A program made the position numbers and the translations under genes. Of a DNA stretch of 64,000 nt, positions 27,329 to 36,654 are shown one piece after another. Each line of letters begins with the position of its first letter. Within the stretch, counting starts at the first letter, position 1. The stretch is from Desulfotruncus arcticus DSM 17038 (lineage in GTDB: Bacteria; Bacillota; Desulfotomaculia; Desulfotomaculales; Desulfallaceae), in the NCBI RefSeq assembly GCF_900113335.1, contig NZ_FOOX01000016.1, forward strand, positions 1 to 64,000. Reading direction: 5' to 3'. The notes under the pieces were generated by a model. It searched no databases. It was not told the DNA's origin and saw nothing but the letters and a program-made list of their open reading frames with translations.

Positions 27329-28357
27329 GTGAAATTAACCGGCAACTGTTTAACAACAGCAATGGGTATTTTGCCCCATGACAATATAGAGGATGCTTTT
27401 AAAATTGCTTTCTCTGTTGACATTCCTTTTTGGCCGCAGCTTCCCAAGTTCAGCTTTTATGAAGATATGTATGTTCAGGTATGCGAGAATTTTCCCGGCA
27501 TTAACATTGACGAGGAAAAATATCGTGTATCCTTGGATACCGCTTCTTTTTACAATAAGCTGTCGGAATACGCAGTCAAAAGTGACGGTGAGGGAATATT
27601 TAAATTGTCGCCTAAATACTCAGTCACACTAAATAGGTTTCTGCTGGAAGATTTCAAGGATTATCAGTACATAAGGGGCCAGAATATAGGGCCAATAAGT
27701 TTTGGCTTAAAAATAACCGATGAAAATTTAAAGCCTATTATCTATAACGATGACATCAGGGAGTTTTTATATGACTTTATAGCTCAAAAAGTAAACGCTC
27801 AATACAGACAGTTAAAAAAGGTGCATGATAATCCATTTGTTTGGGTGGATGAACCCGGTTTGGAGATGATTTTTTCGTCGTTTACAGGTTATCCCAGTTC
27901 CAGGGCCAAGGAAGACTTTAGAGGTTTCCTGACCAGGTTGGAGGGACCCCGGGGAGTGCACTTGTGCGGCAACCCCGACTGGTCCTTTTTGTTAAGCGGC
28001 TTGGATTTGGATATCCTGTCCATAGATGTATTTGGTAATGGACAAATTTTTGTGCGGTATGCGGATGAGATTAATGAATTTTTAAAGCGGGGTGGCATAA
28101 TTAGCTGGGGAATAGTGCCAACTCTGACAGAGGAGGTTGATGCTGAAGAAGTCAACACTCTGGCGGACAGGCTGGAAAATTTTTGGATTTACCTGGATAA
28201 GCGGGGGATCAATCTGGAATTAATTGTTTCCCAGGCCTGGCTGGCGCCGGCCCGCTGCTGCCTGGTCAATGCCGACGGAGCTAAAACAGTTGAAAAATCT
28301 TTTGCCCTGCTTAATAACGTTGCAGCAAGATTAAAGGAAAAGTATCACCTTCTTTAA
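27329..28357 (+). CDS. MetE/UroD-superfamily protein (cobalamin-independent methyltransferase-like)
   Basis: The 342-residue protein resembles the C-terminal catalytic barrel of MetE and related UroD-fold methyltransferases: WVDEPGLEMIF, GVHLCGNPDWSFLL with the zinc-type His-x-Cys, and a later Cys pair in LAPARCCLVN that could complete a metal site. It lacks the N-terminal MetE half. Such stand-alone proteins in anaerobes probably transfer methyl groups between thiols or corrinoid proteins. GTG 27329 follows GGAGGTG. It stands alone between terminators, upstream of asrABC. Confidence 0.7.
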   Translation: MKLTGNCLTTAMGILPHDNIEDAFKIAFSVDIPFWPQLPKFSFYEDMYVQVCENFPGINIDEEKYRVSLDTASFYNKLSEYAVKSDGEGIFKLSPKYSVTLNRFLLEDFKDYQYIRGQNIGPISFGLKITDENLKPIIYNDDIREFLYDFIAQKVNAQYRQLKKVHDNPFVWVDEPGLEMIFSSFTGYPSSRAKEDFRGFLTRLEGPRGVHLCGNPDWSFLLSGLDLDILSIDVFGNGQIFVRYADEINEFLKRGGIISWGIVPTLTEEVDAEEVNTLADRLENFWIYLDKRGINLELIVSQAWLAPARCCLVNADGAKTVEKSFALLNNVAARLKEKYHLL

Positions 28358-28523
28358 AACAGCAAGGCCGCGCTACCTTGATCTTTTTAATGGTATAGCA
28401 AGGCTGCTGGCAGTAAATAAATCCTTGGCTAACCAATCATTAAACATTTTAATATAACAAATTTAATAAAAGGTGCGGGCCGTAATACCGGCACCCTTAT
28501 TATAAAGCTTGGGAGGTGTGCTC

Positions 28524-29510
28524 ATGGGTTACAGACTGGAGATAGAAGCGTTTAACGCTATTTTGGGTGATTTGCGCCGGAATTTTCGGGTTTATGCACC
28601 GGTGAAGATGAAGGGAAAGGGCGCCTTTGCGGGAACGGACCTGGTAGCATATGGCGAGATCAACAAATTTGAAGAGATTGTATTTAACCAAAGATCTGCA
28701 TATTCAGCCAAAGAAATTGTTTTTAAGCCGGTTGAGACAATGTTTTATTTTACCGAAAACGAATATCAACAACCGGCTGTACAAAGCCAAAATATACTCA
28801 TTTTTGCCCGTCCATGCGATATCAATGCTTATAAACGCCTGGATGAAATTTTTATTAACAACGGACCTTTTAAGGATAGCTCTTATCAGCAGCAGCGGGA
28901 AAAGGTTAAGTTTATCCTGATGGAATGCGGGGAAGGTTTTGATAGCTGCTTTTGCGTTGCTACGGGGACGAATGTAACAGATGATTATGCATTGCTTGTA
29001 AGACCCACCGCGGGTTTTGTACAGTGCCAGGTAAAGGACCCTGAATTAAAACCTTATTTCAACGGGTTAAATGAAAACATAGAAATAACTCCGCGTTTTA
29101 TAGAAAAAAACCAATATACACCACGACTGCCGCAAAACATTAACAACGATGTATTTAACAGCCCCCTGTGGCAGGAATATACCTCGCGCTGCACGGGATG
29201 CGGCCGGTGCAATTTTGTCTGCCCGACTTGCAGCTGCTTTACCATGCAGGATATTTTTTATCGTGACAATGAAAATTGCGGAGAGCGGCGGCGCGTATGG
29301 GCCTCCTGCATGGTGGACGGGTTTAGTGAAATGGCCGGCGGTCATGCTTTCAGGAATAATCAGGGGGAACGAATGCGGTTTAAAGTGATGCATAAGTTCT
29401 ACGATTTCCATAAGCGATTCGGATATCATATGTGCGTTGGCTGTGGCAGGTGTGATCATATCTGCCCGGAATACATTTCGATTACAAAGTGTATAGAAAA
29501 GCTTGATTAA
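28524..29510 (+). CDS. asrA: Anaerobic sulfite reductase subunit A
   Basis: AsrA is the ferredoxin-like electron-transfer subunit of the siroheme sulfite reductase complex. The ~328-residue protein has an N-terminal domain with the FARPCDINAYKRLDEIF motif, then two [4Fe-4S] motifs near the C-terminus (CTGCGRCNFVCPTC and CVGCGRCDHICPEY). ATG 28524 is preceded by GGGAGGTG. It is followed by asrB after 32 bases and asrC after a further 18, forming a tight operon. Confidence 0.93.
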   Translation: MGYRLEIEAFNAILGDLRRNFRVYAPVKMKGKGAFAGTDLVAYGEINKFEEIVFNQRSAYSAKEIVFKPVETMFYFTENEYQQPAVQSQNILIFARPCDINAYKRLDEIFINNGPFKDSSYQQQREKVKFILMECGEGFDSCFCVATGTNVTDDYALLVRPTAGFVQCQVKDPELKPYFNGLNENIEITPRFIEKNQYTPRLPQNINNDVFNSPLWQEYTSRCTGCGRCNFVCPTCSCFTMQDIFYRDNENCGERRRVWASCMVDGFSEMAGGHAFRNNQGERMRFKVMHKFYDFHKRFGYHMCVGCGRCDHICPEYISITKCIEKLD

Positions 29511-29542
29511 AAATTGAAGTACCTTCAGGGGGTGAATAACCA

Positions 29543-30325
29543 GTGGCGACTAACCCGTATTTATCGCAAAAGGCAAAAATCATCAGCATTAAACCCCAGA
29601 CTGATATCGACTATACTTTCATTTTGGAAAGCGGCATCAAACCAAGCAGCGGCCAATTTGTAGAGGTCTCACTGCCCAAAGTGGGTGAATGCCCCATATC
29701 CGTGAGCGATTTCGGAGACGGTTGGTTTGAGATGACCATCCGCCGGGTGGGCAAGGTAACCAATGTGCTGCACCAGCTTAAAGAAGGGGATGGATTATTT
29801 ATACGAGGCCCTTATGGCAACGGCTTTTCGATGGATAAATACCGTGGCAGGGAAGTGGTCGTTGCGGCAGGCGGCACGGGGCTGGCCCCGGTTAAAAGCC
29901 TGCTCAACCGTCACCGGGAATTTGGTGGATTAACTTTGCTTGCCGGATTTAAAAGCCCCGCGGATGTGCTATTTCGCCCCGAACTGAAGAAATGGGGGCA
30001 ATATTTCAATGCTACAGTAACAGTTGACCGGGGCGATGAAAACTGGAATGGCAATGTTGGGCTAATAACACAGTATGTTCAATCATTAAACTTGAGTAAA
30101 CCCGGTGAGGTAGAAGTAATCGTAGTAGGACCGCCTTTGATGATGAAATTCACAGTTCAAGAATTTCTCAGGCTCGGCGTGCCCGAGAAAAACATAACCG
30201 TATCCTTTGAAAGAAAGATGTGCTGCGGTATCGGCAAATGCGGCCACTGCAAAATAGATGATACTTACGTGTGCCTGGAGGGTCCCGTATTTAACTATAC
30301 CCGGGCCAAAAATTTGATTGACTAA
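29543..30325 (+). CDS. asrB: Anaerobic sulfite reductase subunit B
   Basis: AsrB passes electrons from NAD(P)H to AsrA/AsrC. The 260-residue protein has the FAD-binding domain (residues 10-95, GPYGNGF), the nucleotide-binding domain (AAGGTGLAPVKSLL) and a C-terminal 2Fe-2S cysteine cluster (CCGIGKCGHCKI) as in dihydroorotate dehydrogenase electron-transfer subunits. GTG 29543 follows AGGGGGTG. It is the middle gene of asrABC. Confidence 0.93.
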   Translation: MATNPYLSQKAKIISIKPQTDIDYTFILESGIKPSSGQFVEVSLPKVGECPISVSDFGDGWFEMTIRRVGKVTNVLHQLKEGDGLFIRGPYGNGFSMDKYRGREVVVAAGGTGLAPVKSLLNRHREFGGLTLLAGFKSPADVLFRPELKKWGQYFNATVTVDRGDENWNGNVGLITQYVQSLNLSKPGEVEVIVVGPPLMMKFTVQEFLRLGVPEKNITVSFERKMCCGIGKCGHCKIDDTYVCLEGPVFNYTRAKNLID

Positions 30326-30343
30326 CCGGGGAGGGAAAGTAAA

Positions 30344-31342
30344 ATGACTGTAAACACCAAGAAAATGATTAAAAACGCTTATCGTGTTACCAGGGACAGG
30401 GGCATAACCGCCCTTAGAATCAGGGTCCCCGGCGGTCATCTTGATGTTAAGTATCTGGATATTATCAAGGAAGTGGCCCAAAAATTCGGTAACGGTACGG
30501 TGCATATAACAACCCGCCAGGGTTTTGAAGTGCCCGGCATTCCTATGGAAAAGATGAACGAAGTAAATCTAATGATTGAGCCGATCATCCGGGGACTGGA
30601 AAAGGAAATTGGCGTTGCCATTGAGAACAACCACGAAGGATACCCGGCTGCGGGTACCAGGAACGTTTCAGCCTGTATTGGCAGCAGAGTCTGTCCCTAT
30701 GCCAATTATGACACCACCGACCTGGCTTATAAAATTGAGCGCACTATTTACCCCAACAATTACCATGTGAAAATTGCCGTTTCGGGATGTCCGAACGACT
30801 GCATCAAGGCCCATATGCAGGATATAGGGGTACTGGGCATGGTTGAACCGGTTTATGATCCCAGTCGGTGTATTTCCTGCGGGGCCTGCGTAGACAATTG
30901 CCGTAAGCGCTCCTCCGGCGCCCTGAGAATGGTCAATTACCGGGTGGAAAGGGATGAAAGGCAATGCCTTGGCTGCGGGGAATGCGTGCTTACCTGTCCC
31001 AATGCGGCCTGGACCAGAGGTAATAATTTTTACCGGCTTGTGATCATGGGGCGTACAGGTAAAAAGAACCCTCGACTGGCCCGCACCTTTTTACAGTGGG
31101 TGGATGAAGATGTTGTAATTAGTGTGATCAAAAACATGTACGGATATATTGAAAAACACATAGACCGCAGTCTGCCTAAAGAGCACGTGGGCTATATAGT
31201 TGATAGAACCGGGTATAACATTTTTAAAGAAGAAGTGTTAGCGGGTGTAAACCTGCCGGAAACCGCCCAAGTTGCCGAATTTATGGATTTCGGCGGTTAT
31301 TTTTATAATAGAAATCATATGGTTCGGGAAGGGGCATCTTAA
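30344..31342 (+). CDS. asrC: Anaerobic sulfite reductase subunit C (siroheme subunit)
   Basis: AsrC reduces sulfite to sulfide by six electrons at a coupled siroheme-[4Fe-4S] centre. The 332-residue product has the siroheme ligand motifs CIGSRVCPYANYD and SGCPNDCIKAH (Cys-x5-Cys and Cys-x3-Cys), and an inserted pair of ferredoxin motifs (CISCGACVDNC and CLGCGECVLTCP). Length is normal. A strong terminator follows. Siroheme derives from sirohydrochlorin, the CbiK substrate. Confidence 0.93.
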   Translation: MTVNTKKMIKNAYRVTRDRGITALRIRVPGGHLDVKYLDIIKEVAQKFGNGTVHITTRQGFEVPGIPMEKMNEVNLMIEPIIRGLEKEIGVAIENNHEGYPAAGTRNVSACIGSRVCPYANYDTTDLAYKIERTIYPNNYHVKIAVSGCPNDCIKAHMQDIGVLGMVEPVYDPSRCISCGACVDNCRKRSSGALRMVNYRVERDERQCLGCGECVLTCPNAAWTRGNNFYRLVIMGRTGKKNPRLARTFLQWVDEDVVISVIKNMYGYIEKHIDRSLPKEHVGYIVDRTGYNIFKEEVLAGVNLPETAQVAEFMDFGGYFYNRNHMVREGAS

Positions 31343-31380
31343 CAGCAAAGCCCAGGAAAATTCCTGGGCTTTGCTGTTGC
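31343..31380. terminator. Bidirectional terminator between asrC and the coat gene
   Basis: CAGCAAAGCCCAGGA pairs perfectly with TCCTGGGCTTTGCTG around AAAT, a 15-bp stem shared by the two converging genes. Confidence 0.85.
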
Positions 31381-31382
31381 GT

Positions 31383-31865
31383 TTACTGCACATTATACAT
31401 GCCTCGGCTCTGCAAATAATTAAAGATAGCCTCGCCATGCTGCTGTTCTTCTTTTTGTATGTGATTTAATACCTGCCGGACATTGGCATTGGTGCATTCA
31501 AAAATTGTATTATCGTATGTGCCGGAAATGTATTTTTCGGTAACTAGCATATCGTTACACAGCCCGATATCATTTTGGCTTGCTGTGCCCGGGTTCTTGT
31601 TCTGGGCAGCCGCTTGTGTGTATTGGCTTTGGCCCTGGCTCTGATTCTGTTGACTTTGTTGCAGGTTAGGAACCTGACCGCTTAACAGCTGATTAACAGT
31701 ATTTAGATGCTGTTGTTCTGTTTGGGCCAGCGCATTGAACATTTGCTTAAGTTGAGGATCCTGGGCCTGCTGAGCGTAGTTTTGATACTTTTGCACACAT
31801 AGTTCTTCATGTTTCTTTTGATCCTGCAGCAACATATTTTCTTTTTGAGATAGGTTATATGCCAA
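31383..31865 (-). CDS. CotF-like spore coat protein
   Basis: The 160-residue protein has two four-helix-type segments of the CotF/ferritin-like family (KHEELCVQKYQNYAQQAQD near residue 20 and LCNDMLVTEKYISGTYDN near 103), joined by a Gln/Ser/Asn-rich linker (about 65-95). Such proteins belong to the spore coat and indicate a spore former. ATG 31865 follows GGAGGTGG. It converges with asrABC and shares its terminator. Confidence 0.82.
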   Translation of the reverse strand: MAYNLSQKENMLLQDQKKHEELCVQKYQNYAQQAQDPQLKQMFNALAQTEQQHLNTVNQLLSGQVPNLQQSQQNQSQGQSQYTQAAAQNKNPGTASQNDIGLCNDMLVTEKYISGTYDNTIFECTNANVRQVLNHIQKEEQQHGEAIFNYLQSRGMYNVQ

Positions 31866-31990
31866 TTGCGATCCACCTCCTGTACTTATTATTGTTATTA
31901 TTTAACCTATCTCAGTATTTATACTATGCTAACATTAGTTGGCTACCACGGCATGAACTGGCCAAACGGCAAATGACGGGTTTTGGAGGC

Positions 31991-33400
31991 CTAATTTCCT
32001 TTGAAATCAAAGGGGGACTGGAAAATGCTCCAACTCCGAACACCCAATAACCGAAGTCCTTTTTTATAGTAATCTTGCATAATAACCTTAGGTACCATAC
32101 TACCGCCGGTAGCCCAAACAACATGGATCGCATTGCCCATAACTTTGCTTAAATTTTGATTTTTTAAATACGTTCGACCACTTTTCTCCTTCAATAGTTT
32201 GATTATTCCGGGAAACCCCGCTAATGCCGAGGGTTCAAGATAGATTCCTTCCGAATTTGCCAACATAGCTAATAACCCATACAGTTGTTCGTCTTTTACA
32301 GTACAAACACCACTGATTAAGTTTTCCAGGGTCTTACCGACAAAGCCGGAAGGTCTTCCTACAGCTAATCCATCAGCATCAGTAATATTATCAATCCCGA
32401 AATCTCCAACTGAAACTTTGTCGTGTAAACCTGTTATTAGGCCAACTAACATCGCGGGCGAATGGGTCGGCTCAGCAAAGAAACAATGGACATTATCCTT
32501 AAAAATTAATTTTAGTCCGAAAGTTACTCCGCCAGGACCACCACCCACTCCACAGGGTAAATAAACAAATAACGGATGGTTCTCATCGATAACTATACCC
32601 CGATCATCAAGCTGTTGCTTAAGTCGGTTAGCCGCGACTGCATAGCCTAAGAATAAATCTTTGGAATTTTCATCATCTATAAAATAACTGTTTGGATTCT
32701 CATTAGACTGTTCTCTGCCTTCTTCAACTGCTTTACTATAGTCCGACTCATATTCGATAACAGTGACACCCTTGCTTCTTAGCAGGTCTTTCTTCCACTG
32801 CTTGGCATCTGCCGACATATGTACCGTAACATGAAAACCTAACTTAGCACCCATGATCCCAATACTTAGTCCTAAGTTACCGGTAGAGCCAACTGCAATA
32901 GAGTACTGAGAAAAGAAGTTTCTAAAGTTGCTACTGTCAAGAATAGAATAATCATCGCTATTGCTTAGCATATTTTCCCGGATGGCAAGATCCTCGGCGT
33001 GTTTAAGTACCTCGTAAATACCACCTCGAGCCTTTATAGATCCGGAAATCGGTAATTCGTTATCACATTTTAGATATAATTCCCCCAAAATTTGGCTGTC
33101 CAAAATCTTTTCCAGTAGCTGCTGCATATTTGGAAGCATAGCCAGAGGGGATTCAATTAATCCATTCGCTTGTTTAGTCCGGGGGAAAACTTTAGCAATA
33201 TATGGCGCGAAACGGGTAAGTCGTTCCTCAGCATCCTTTACATCGAGTTCACCAAGCGGCAGTTTACCCTCGGACCGTGCCAACGATCCAAATTTGGGAT
33301 TAGTCCAAAAAACTTCTTCAGTTGAAATAACTTTCTCCAGTAATGGGTGTGTTTTTAGCCATGCTTCAATTGTTTTACCAGCAACTAATTCTTTGACCAT
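31991..33400 (-). CDS. dsdA: D-serine dehydratase
   Basis: DsdA converts D-serine to pyruvate and ammonia using PLP. The 469-residue protein has the PLP lysine motif [13 protein letters not shown] (about residue 121), the phosphate-binding loop [12 protein letters not shown] and the second cofactor segment [12 protein letters not shown], and the PFxxKxFP-like start ([10 protein letters not shown]). It is slightly longer than the enterobacterial enzyme, with an extra C-terminal tail. AGGAG precedes ATG 33400. It diverges from a CycA-like permease gene, which matches import and breakdown of D-serine. Confidence 0.92.
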   Translation of the reverse strand: MVKELVAGKTIEAWLKTHPLLEKVISTEEVFWTNPKFGSLARSEGKLPLGELDVKDAEERLTRFAPYIAKVFPRTKQANGLIESPLAMLPNMQQLLEKILDSQILGELYLKCDNELPISGSIKARGGIYEVLKHAEDLAIRENMLSNSDDYSILDSSNFRNFFSQYSIAVGSTGNLGLSIGIMGAKLGFHVTVHMSADAKQWKKDLLRSKGVTVIEYESDYSKAVEEGREQSNENPNSYFIDDENSKDLFLGYAVAANRLKQQLDDRGIVIDENHPLFVYLPCGVGGGPGGVTFGLKLIFKDNVHCFFAEPTHSPAMLVGLITGLHDKVSVGDFGIDNITDADGLAVGRPSGFVGKTLENLISGVCTVKDEQLYGLLAMLANSEGIYLEPSALAGFPGIIKLLKEKSGRTYLKNQNLSKVMGNAIHVVWATGGSMVPKVIMQDYYKKGLRLLGVRSWSIFQSPFDFKGN

Positions 33401-33412
33401 TATAAACTCCTC

Positions 33413-33550
33413 TCAAATTATACCAATGTTGTTGCTGTAGCCCACGGCATAGGCTATTTCGTCGATAGTCTTTTCCGTGCTTATCAGGAGCCGCCGGGCC
33501 TGCTGCAGGCGGTGCTGAGTGAGGTAAAATCTTGTACATCCTCTCACCCC
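33413..33550 (-). pseudogene. Fragment of an AraC-family regulator
   Basis: On the minus strand, just upstream of dsdA, an open stretch encodes FYLTQHRLQQARRLL followed by ISTEKTIDEIAYAVGYSN, the last helix-turn-helix of an AraC-type regulator, and stops at 33413-33415. The rest of the gene is missing. It may be a former regulator of dsdA. Confidence 0.6.
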
Positions 33551-33894
33551 AAAACTTATGCCCCCACGGCCGGCAATTTTAATGTCACCCTGTTAATAAA
33601 TTATAAACCATTTATAAAGCAAAAGTATAATCACGTTGTTCTTTAACAGTATAAAAAAATGATACAACAAAATAATAAATAGCCAATTTTTAACCTAATT
33701 GTTAGTTTATCCAGTAGAGATTGTTACATTTAAAGTAAAGATGAAGTGAGGGAATTTTAAGTATAATGTGATATTTATAAATTATATTAAAAATTAACAT
33801 AGTTTTAAACTTACTTTATCGGAAAGGAGGAGGCTTATTTCGTTAATGGAAAGTGTTTGCTTTCTTCAAGATTATTTAAAGGGGGAAAAATTTT
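33551..33894. other. AT-rich divergent region, promoter only
   Basis: No gene is seen. AAAGGGGG precedes the permease ATG at 33895. Confidence 0.4.
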
Positions 33895-35298
33895 ATGCAG
33901 CAACAGCTACAGCTAAAAGAAGACCTGCACCGCGGGTTACGGGAAAGGCATATCCAATTGATTGCCCTGGGTGGCGCCATTGGGGTCGGCCTTTTTTTGG
34001 GCTCGGCTTCCGCGATCAAGACTGCAGGGCCGGCTTTGATGCTGTCTTATATGGTCGGGGGTCTGGTAATTTTTGCAATCATGCGGGCCCTGGGCGAGAT
34101 AGCAGTTTCCTATCCTGTTTCGGGTTCTTTCAGCGCCTATGCTAATACCTTTTTAGGGCCCCTGCCCGGCTACCTGACGGGCTGGACCTACTGGTTTATG
34201 TGGGTGGTTACCTGTATGGCGGAAATTACCGCGGTGGGCATTTATGTTAATTATTGGCTGCCCGAGCTGCCCCAGTGGATACCCGCGCTGGCAGCGCTGC
34301 TGGTGATGACGTTGGTCAACTTAATTAATGTTAAAGCGTACGGTGAATTTGAATTTTGGTTTGCCTTGATTAAGGTGGTGACCATTATCGCCATGATTCT
34401 GATCGGGCTGGGTATGATCATCTTTGGCTTGGGGCACGGAGGAGTTTCCGTGGGCATTTCCAACCTGTGGACCCACGGCGGTTTCTTTGCACACGGCATT
34501 AAAGGAGTTGTCATGTCCCTGTCTATGGTCATGTTTGCCTACCTGGGCATCGAACTAATCGGCGTAACTGCCGGTGAGGCCGAAAATCCTGAAAAAACCA
34601 TACCCGCGGCAATTGACAAGGTATTCTGGAGGATTCTTATTTTCTACGTGGGAGCGCTGTTTGTAATTATGGCTTTATTCCCCTGGAATGAAATCGGCAC
34701 CAAAGGCAGCCCGTTCGTCCTTACTTTTAATGCCATCGGCATCCGGGCCGCTGCCGGCATTATCAACTTTGTGGTTTTAACCGCGGCGCTATCTTCCTGC
34801 AACAGCGGCCTTTTCAGCACCGGGCGCATGCTGTACAACCTGGCTCTGCAAAAAAAAGCGCCCCGGTTTTTTGCCAAAGTAAGCCGGAGCGGCATTCCGG
34901 CGCTCGGCATTATCGTCTCCGCTGTTTTCCTGCTGGTGGGCGTGGTGCTGAACTACCTGGTGCCTGCCCAGGTGTTTATTTACATCACCAGCGTAGCCAC
35001 CTTCGGAGCACTGTTTGTGTGGGCCATTATTTTGCTGGTGCAGATTAAGTACCGCAGCGGCCTGTCGCCGCAGGAAATTAAAAACCTGCGCTACCCCATG
35101 CCCTGGTACCCGGTATCCTCTTATCTGTCGCTGGCTTTTCTGGTGTTCGTGCTGGTTATCCTGGCCTTTGACCCGAGCACCCGGGTGGCGCTTTATGTGG
35201 GGCCGGTTTGGCTGGTCCTGCTGCTGGTTTCTTATTACGCCCTGGGCATGAACAAACAGGACAGCGTGTCCGGCCGGCCGGCTTACGACCACAAATAA
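33895..35298 (+). CDS. Amino acid permease, CycA-like (D-Ser/D-Ala/Gly)
   Basis: The 467-residue protein has 12 transmembrane helices and the amino acid-polyamine-organocation signature RHIQLIALGGAIGVGLFLGS at the N-terminus and FAYLGIELIGVTAGEAENPE after helix 5. It belongs to the AAT family of proton symporters, which includes CycA, ProY and GabP. The neighbours (D-serine dehydratase, alanine dehydrogenase, alanine racemase) point to D-serine, D-alanine or glycine as substrates. That choice is inferred from context, not from the sequence. Confidence 0.85.
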   Translation: MQQQLQLKEDLHRGLRERHIQLIALGGAIGVGLFLGSASAIKTAGPALMLSYMVGGLVIFAIMRALGEIAVSYPVSGSFSAYANTFLGPLPGYLTGWTYWFMWVVTCMAEITAVGIYVNYWLPELPQWIPALAALLVMTLVNLINVKAYGEFEFWFALIKVVTIIAMILIGLGMIIFGLGHGGVSVGISNLWTHGGFFAHGIKGVVMSLSMVMFAYLGIELIGVTAGEAENPEKTIPAAIDKVFWRILIFYVGALFVIMALFPWNEIGTKGSPFVLTFNAIGIRAAAGIINFVVLTAALSSCNSGLFSTGRMLYNLALQKKAPRFFAKVSRSGIPALGIIVSAVFLLVGVVLNYLVPAQVFIYITSVATFGALFVWAIILLVQIKYRSGLSPQEIKNLRYPMPWYPVSSYLSLAFLVFVLVILAFDPSTRVALYVGPVWLVLLLVSYYALGMNKQDSVSGRPAYDHK

Positions 35299-35434
35299 TT
35301 GTCATAAAAATTTAATAATACGAGGTCACAATGGTTAAATCAACAACATAATGCGGAAAAATGTTGCTAACGGCCTTAAAAATTGCAGGTTTATAATTTG
35401 ATTAAATAAAAAATTCGCTAAGGGGTGGGTAAGT

Positions 35435-36583
35435 ATGATTATCGGCATTCCCAAAGAAATAAAAAACAATGAAAACCGGGTGGCCATTACACCCGCCGGC
35501 GTAGAAACACTGGTTGGCGCCGGGCATCAGGTGGTTATTGAAAAAAATGCCGGCGCAGGCAGCGGTATCAGCGATGAACAATACCTTGCAGCAGGTGCCC
35601 GGATGCTGGACAAGCCCGCAGAAGTTTATCAGGCTGCGGATATGATTATGAAAGTTAAGGAGCCGCTGGCCGAGGAATATGATTTATTCAAGGAAGGCCA
35701 GGTACTTTTTACTTACCTGCACCTGGCTCCGGAACCCGAATTGACCCGGGCCCTGCTCAAGAAAAAAGTAGTGGGCATTGCTTATGAAACCATTCAGCCG
35801 GAAGACGGATCACTGCCGCTGTTGACACCTATGAGCGAAGTGGCCGGCCGGATGTCCATCCAAATTGCCGCGCAAATTTTAGAAAAACCGCACGGCGGCA
35901 AAGGTGTCTTGATGGCCGGCGTGCCGGGTGTCGCTCCCGCCAAAGTGACCATCGTCGGTGGTGGCATGGTAGGTACCAACGCTGCTAAAATTGCCCTGGG
36001 CATGGGGGCCGATGTAACCATTTTGGATAAAAACCCCAACCGTTTGCGTTATTTAGACGATATCTTCGGTGCCCGCTTGAAAACTTTAATGTCCAACAGC
36101 TACAACGTTAAAGCAGCGGTGGCGGAAGCTGATGCGCTCATCGGCGCTGTGCTGATTCCCGGCGCCCGGGCGCCTAAAATTGTCACCGAGGAGATGGTGC
36201 AGGCTATGCAGCCGGGTTCGGTGATTGTGGATGTGGCCATTGACCAGGGCGGTTGCGTGGCCACTGTGGACCGGGTAACTACCCATGCTGAGCCTACCTT
36301 TATTAAGTACGGTGTGGTACACTATAGTGTAGCAAACATGCCGGGTGCTGTCGCCAGAACTTCCACCTTTGCCTTAACCAACGTAACCCTGCCCTATGCT
36401 GCAGCCCTGGCCAATAAAGGTTACGAAAAAGCAATTAAGGAAGATATCGCCCTGGCCCGGGGAGTTAACACCATTGACGGTAAAGTTACCTATAAAGCAG
36501 TGGCACAGGCCTTGAATCTGGAATATGTGCCGCTGGCCCAAGTAGTGGATTTACCGGCAAACATTAATGAGCACCTGGCTTAA
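35435..36583 (+). CDS. ald: Alanine dehydrogenase
   Basis: Ald oxidises L-alanine to pyruvate and ammonia with NAD+. The 382-residue protein starts with the conserved [20 protein letters not shown], has the catalytic Lys/His region ([15 protein letters not shown]), the [10 protein letters not shown] loop and the Rossmann glycine motif [19 protein letters not shown]. Length is typical. It lies 136 bases after the permease and 71 bases before alr, with a hairpin between. In spore formers it also supports germination and growth on alanine. Confidence 0.95.
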   Translation: MIIGIPKEIKNNENRVAITPAGVETLVGAGHQVVIEKNAGAGSGISDEQYLAAGARMLDKPAEVYQAADMIMKVKEPLAEEYDLFKEGQVLFTYLHLAPEPELTRALLKKKVVGIAYETIQPEDGSLPLLTPMSEVAGRMSIQIAAQILEKPHGGKGVLMAGVPGVAPAKVTIVGGGMVGTNAAKIALGMGADVTILDKNPNRLRYLDDIFGARLKTLMSNSYNVKAAVAEADALIGAVLIPGARAPKIVTEEMVQAMQPGSVIVDVAIDQGGCVATVDRVTTHAEPTFIKYGVVHYSVANMPGAVARTSTFALTNVTLPYAAALANKGYEKAIKEDIALARGVNTIDGKVTYKAVAQALNLEYVPLAQVVDLPANINEHLA

Positions 36584-36595
36584 ATTAAGCTGAAC

Positions 36596-36622
36596 CGGGG
36601 CCTCTCCAATTGCGGGAGGCCC
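36596..36622 (+). terminator. Hairpin between ald and alr
   Basis: GGGGCCTC and GAGGCCC form a 7-bp stem with a ~12-base loop. With no T-run it may only attenuate read-through into alr. Confidence 0.4.
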
Positions 36623-36654
36623 TGCTTATTTATTTCTCGATTGAGGTGGTATAC

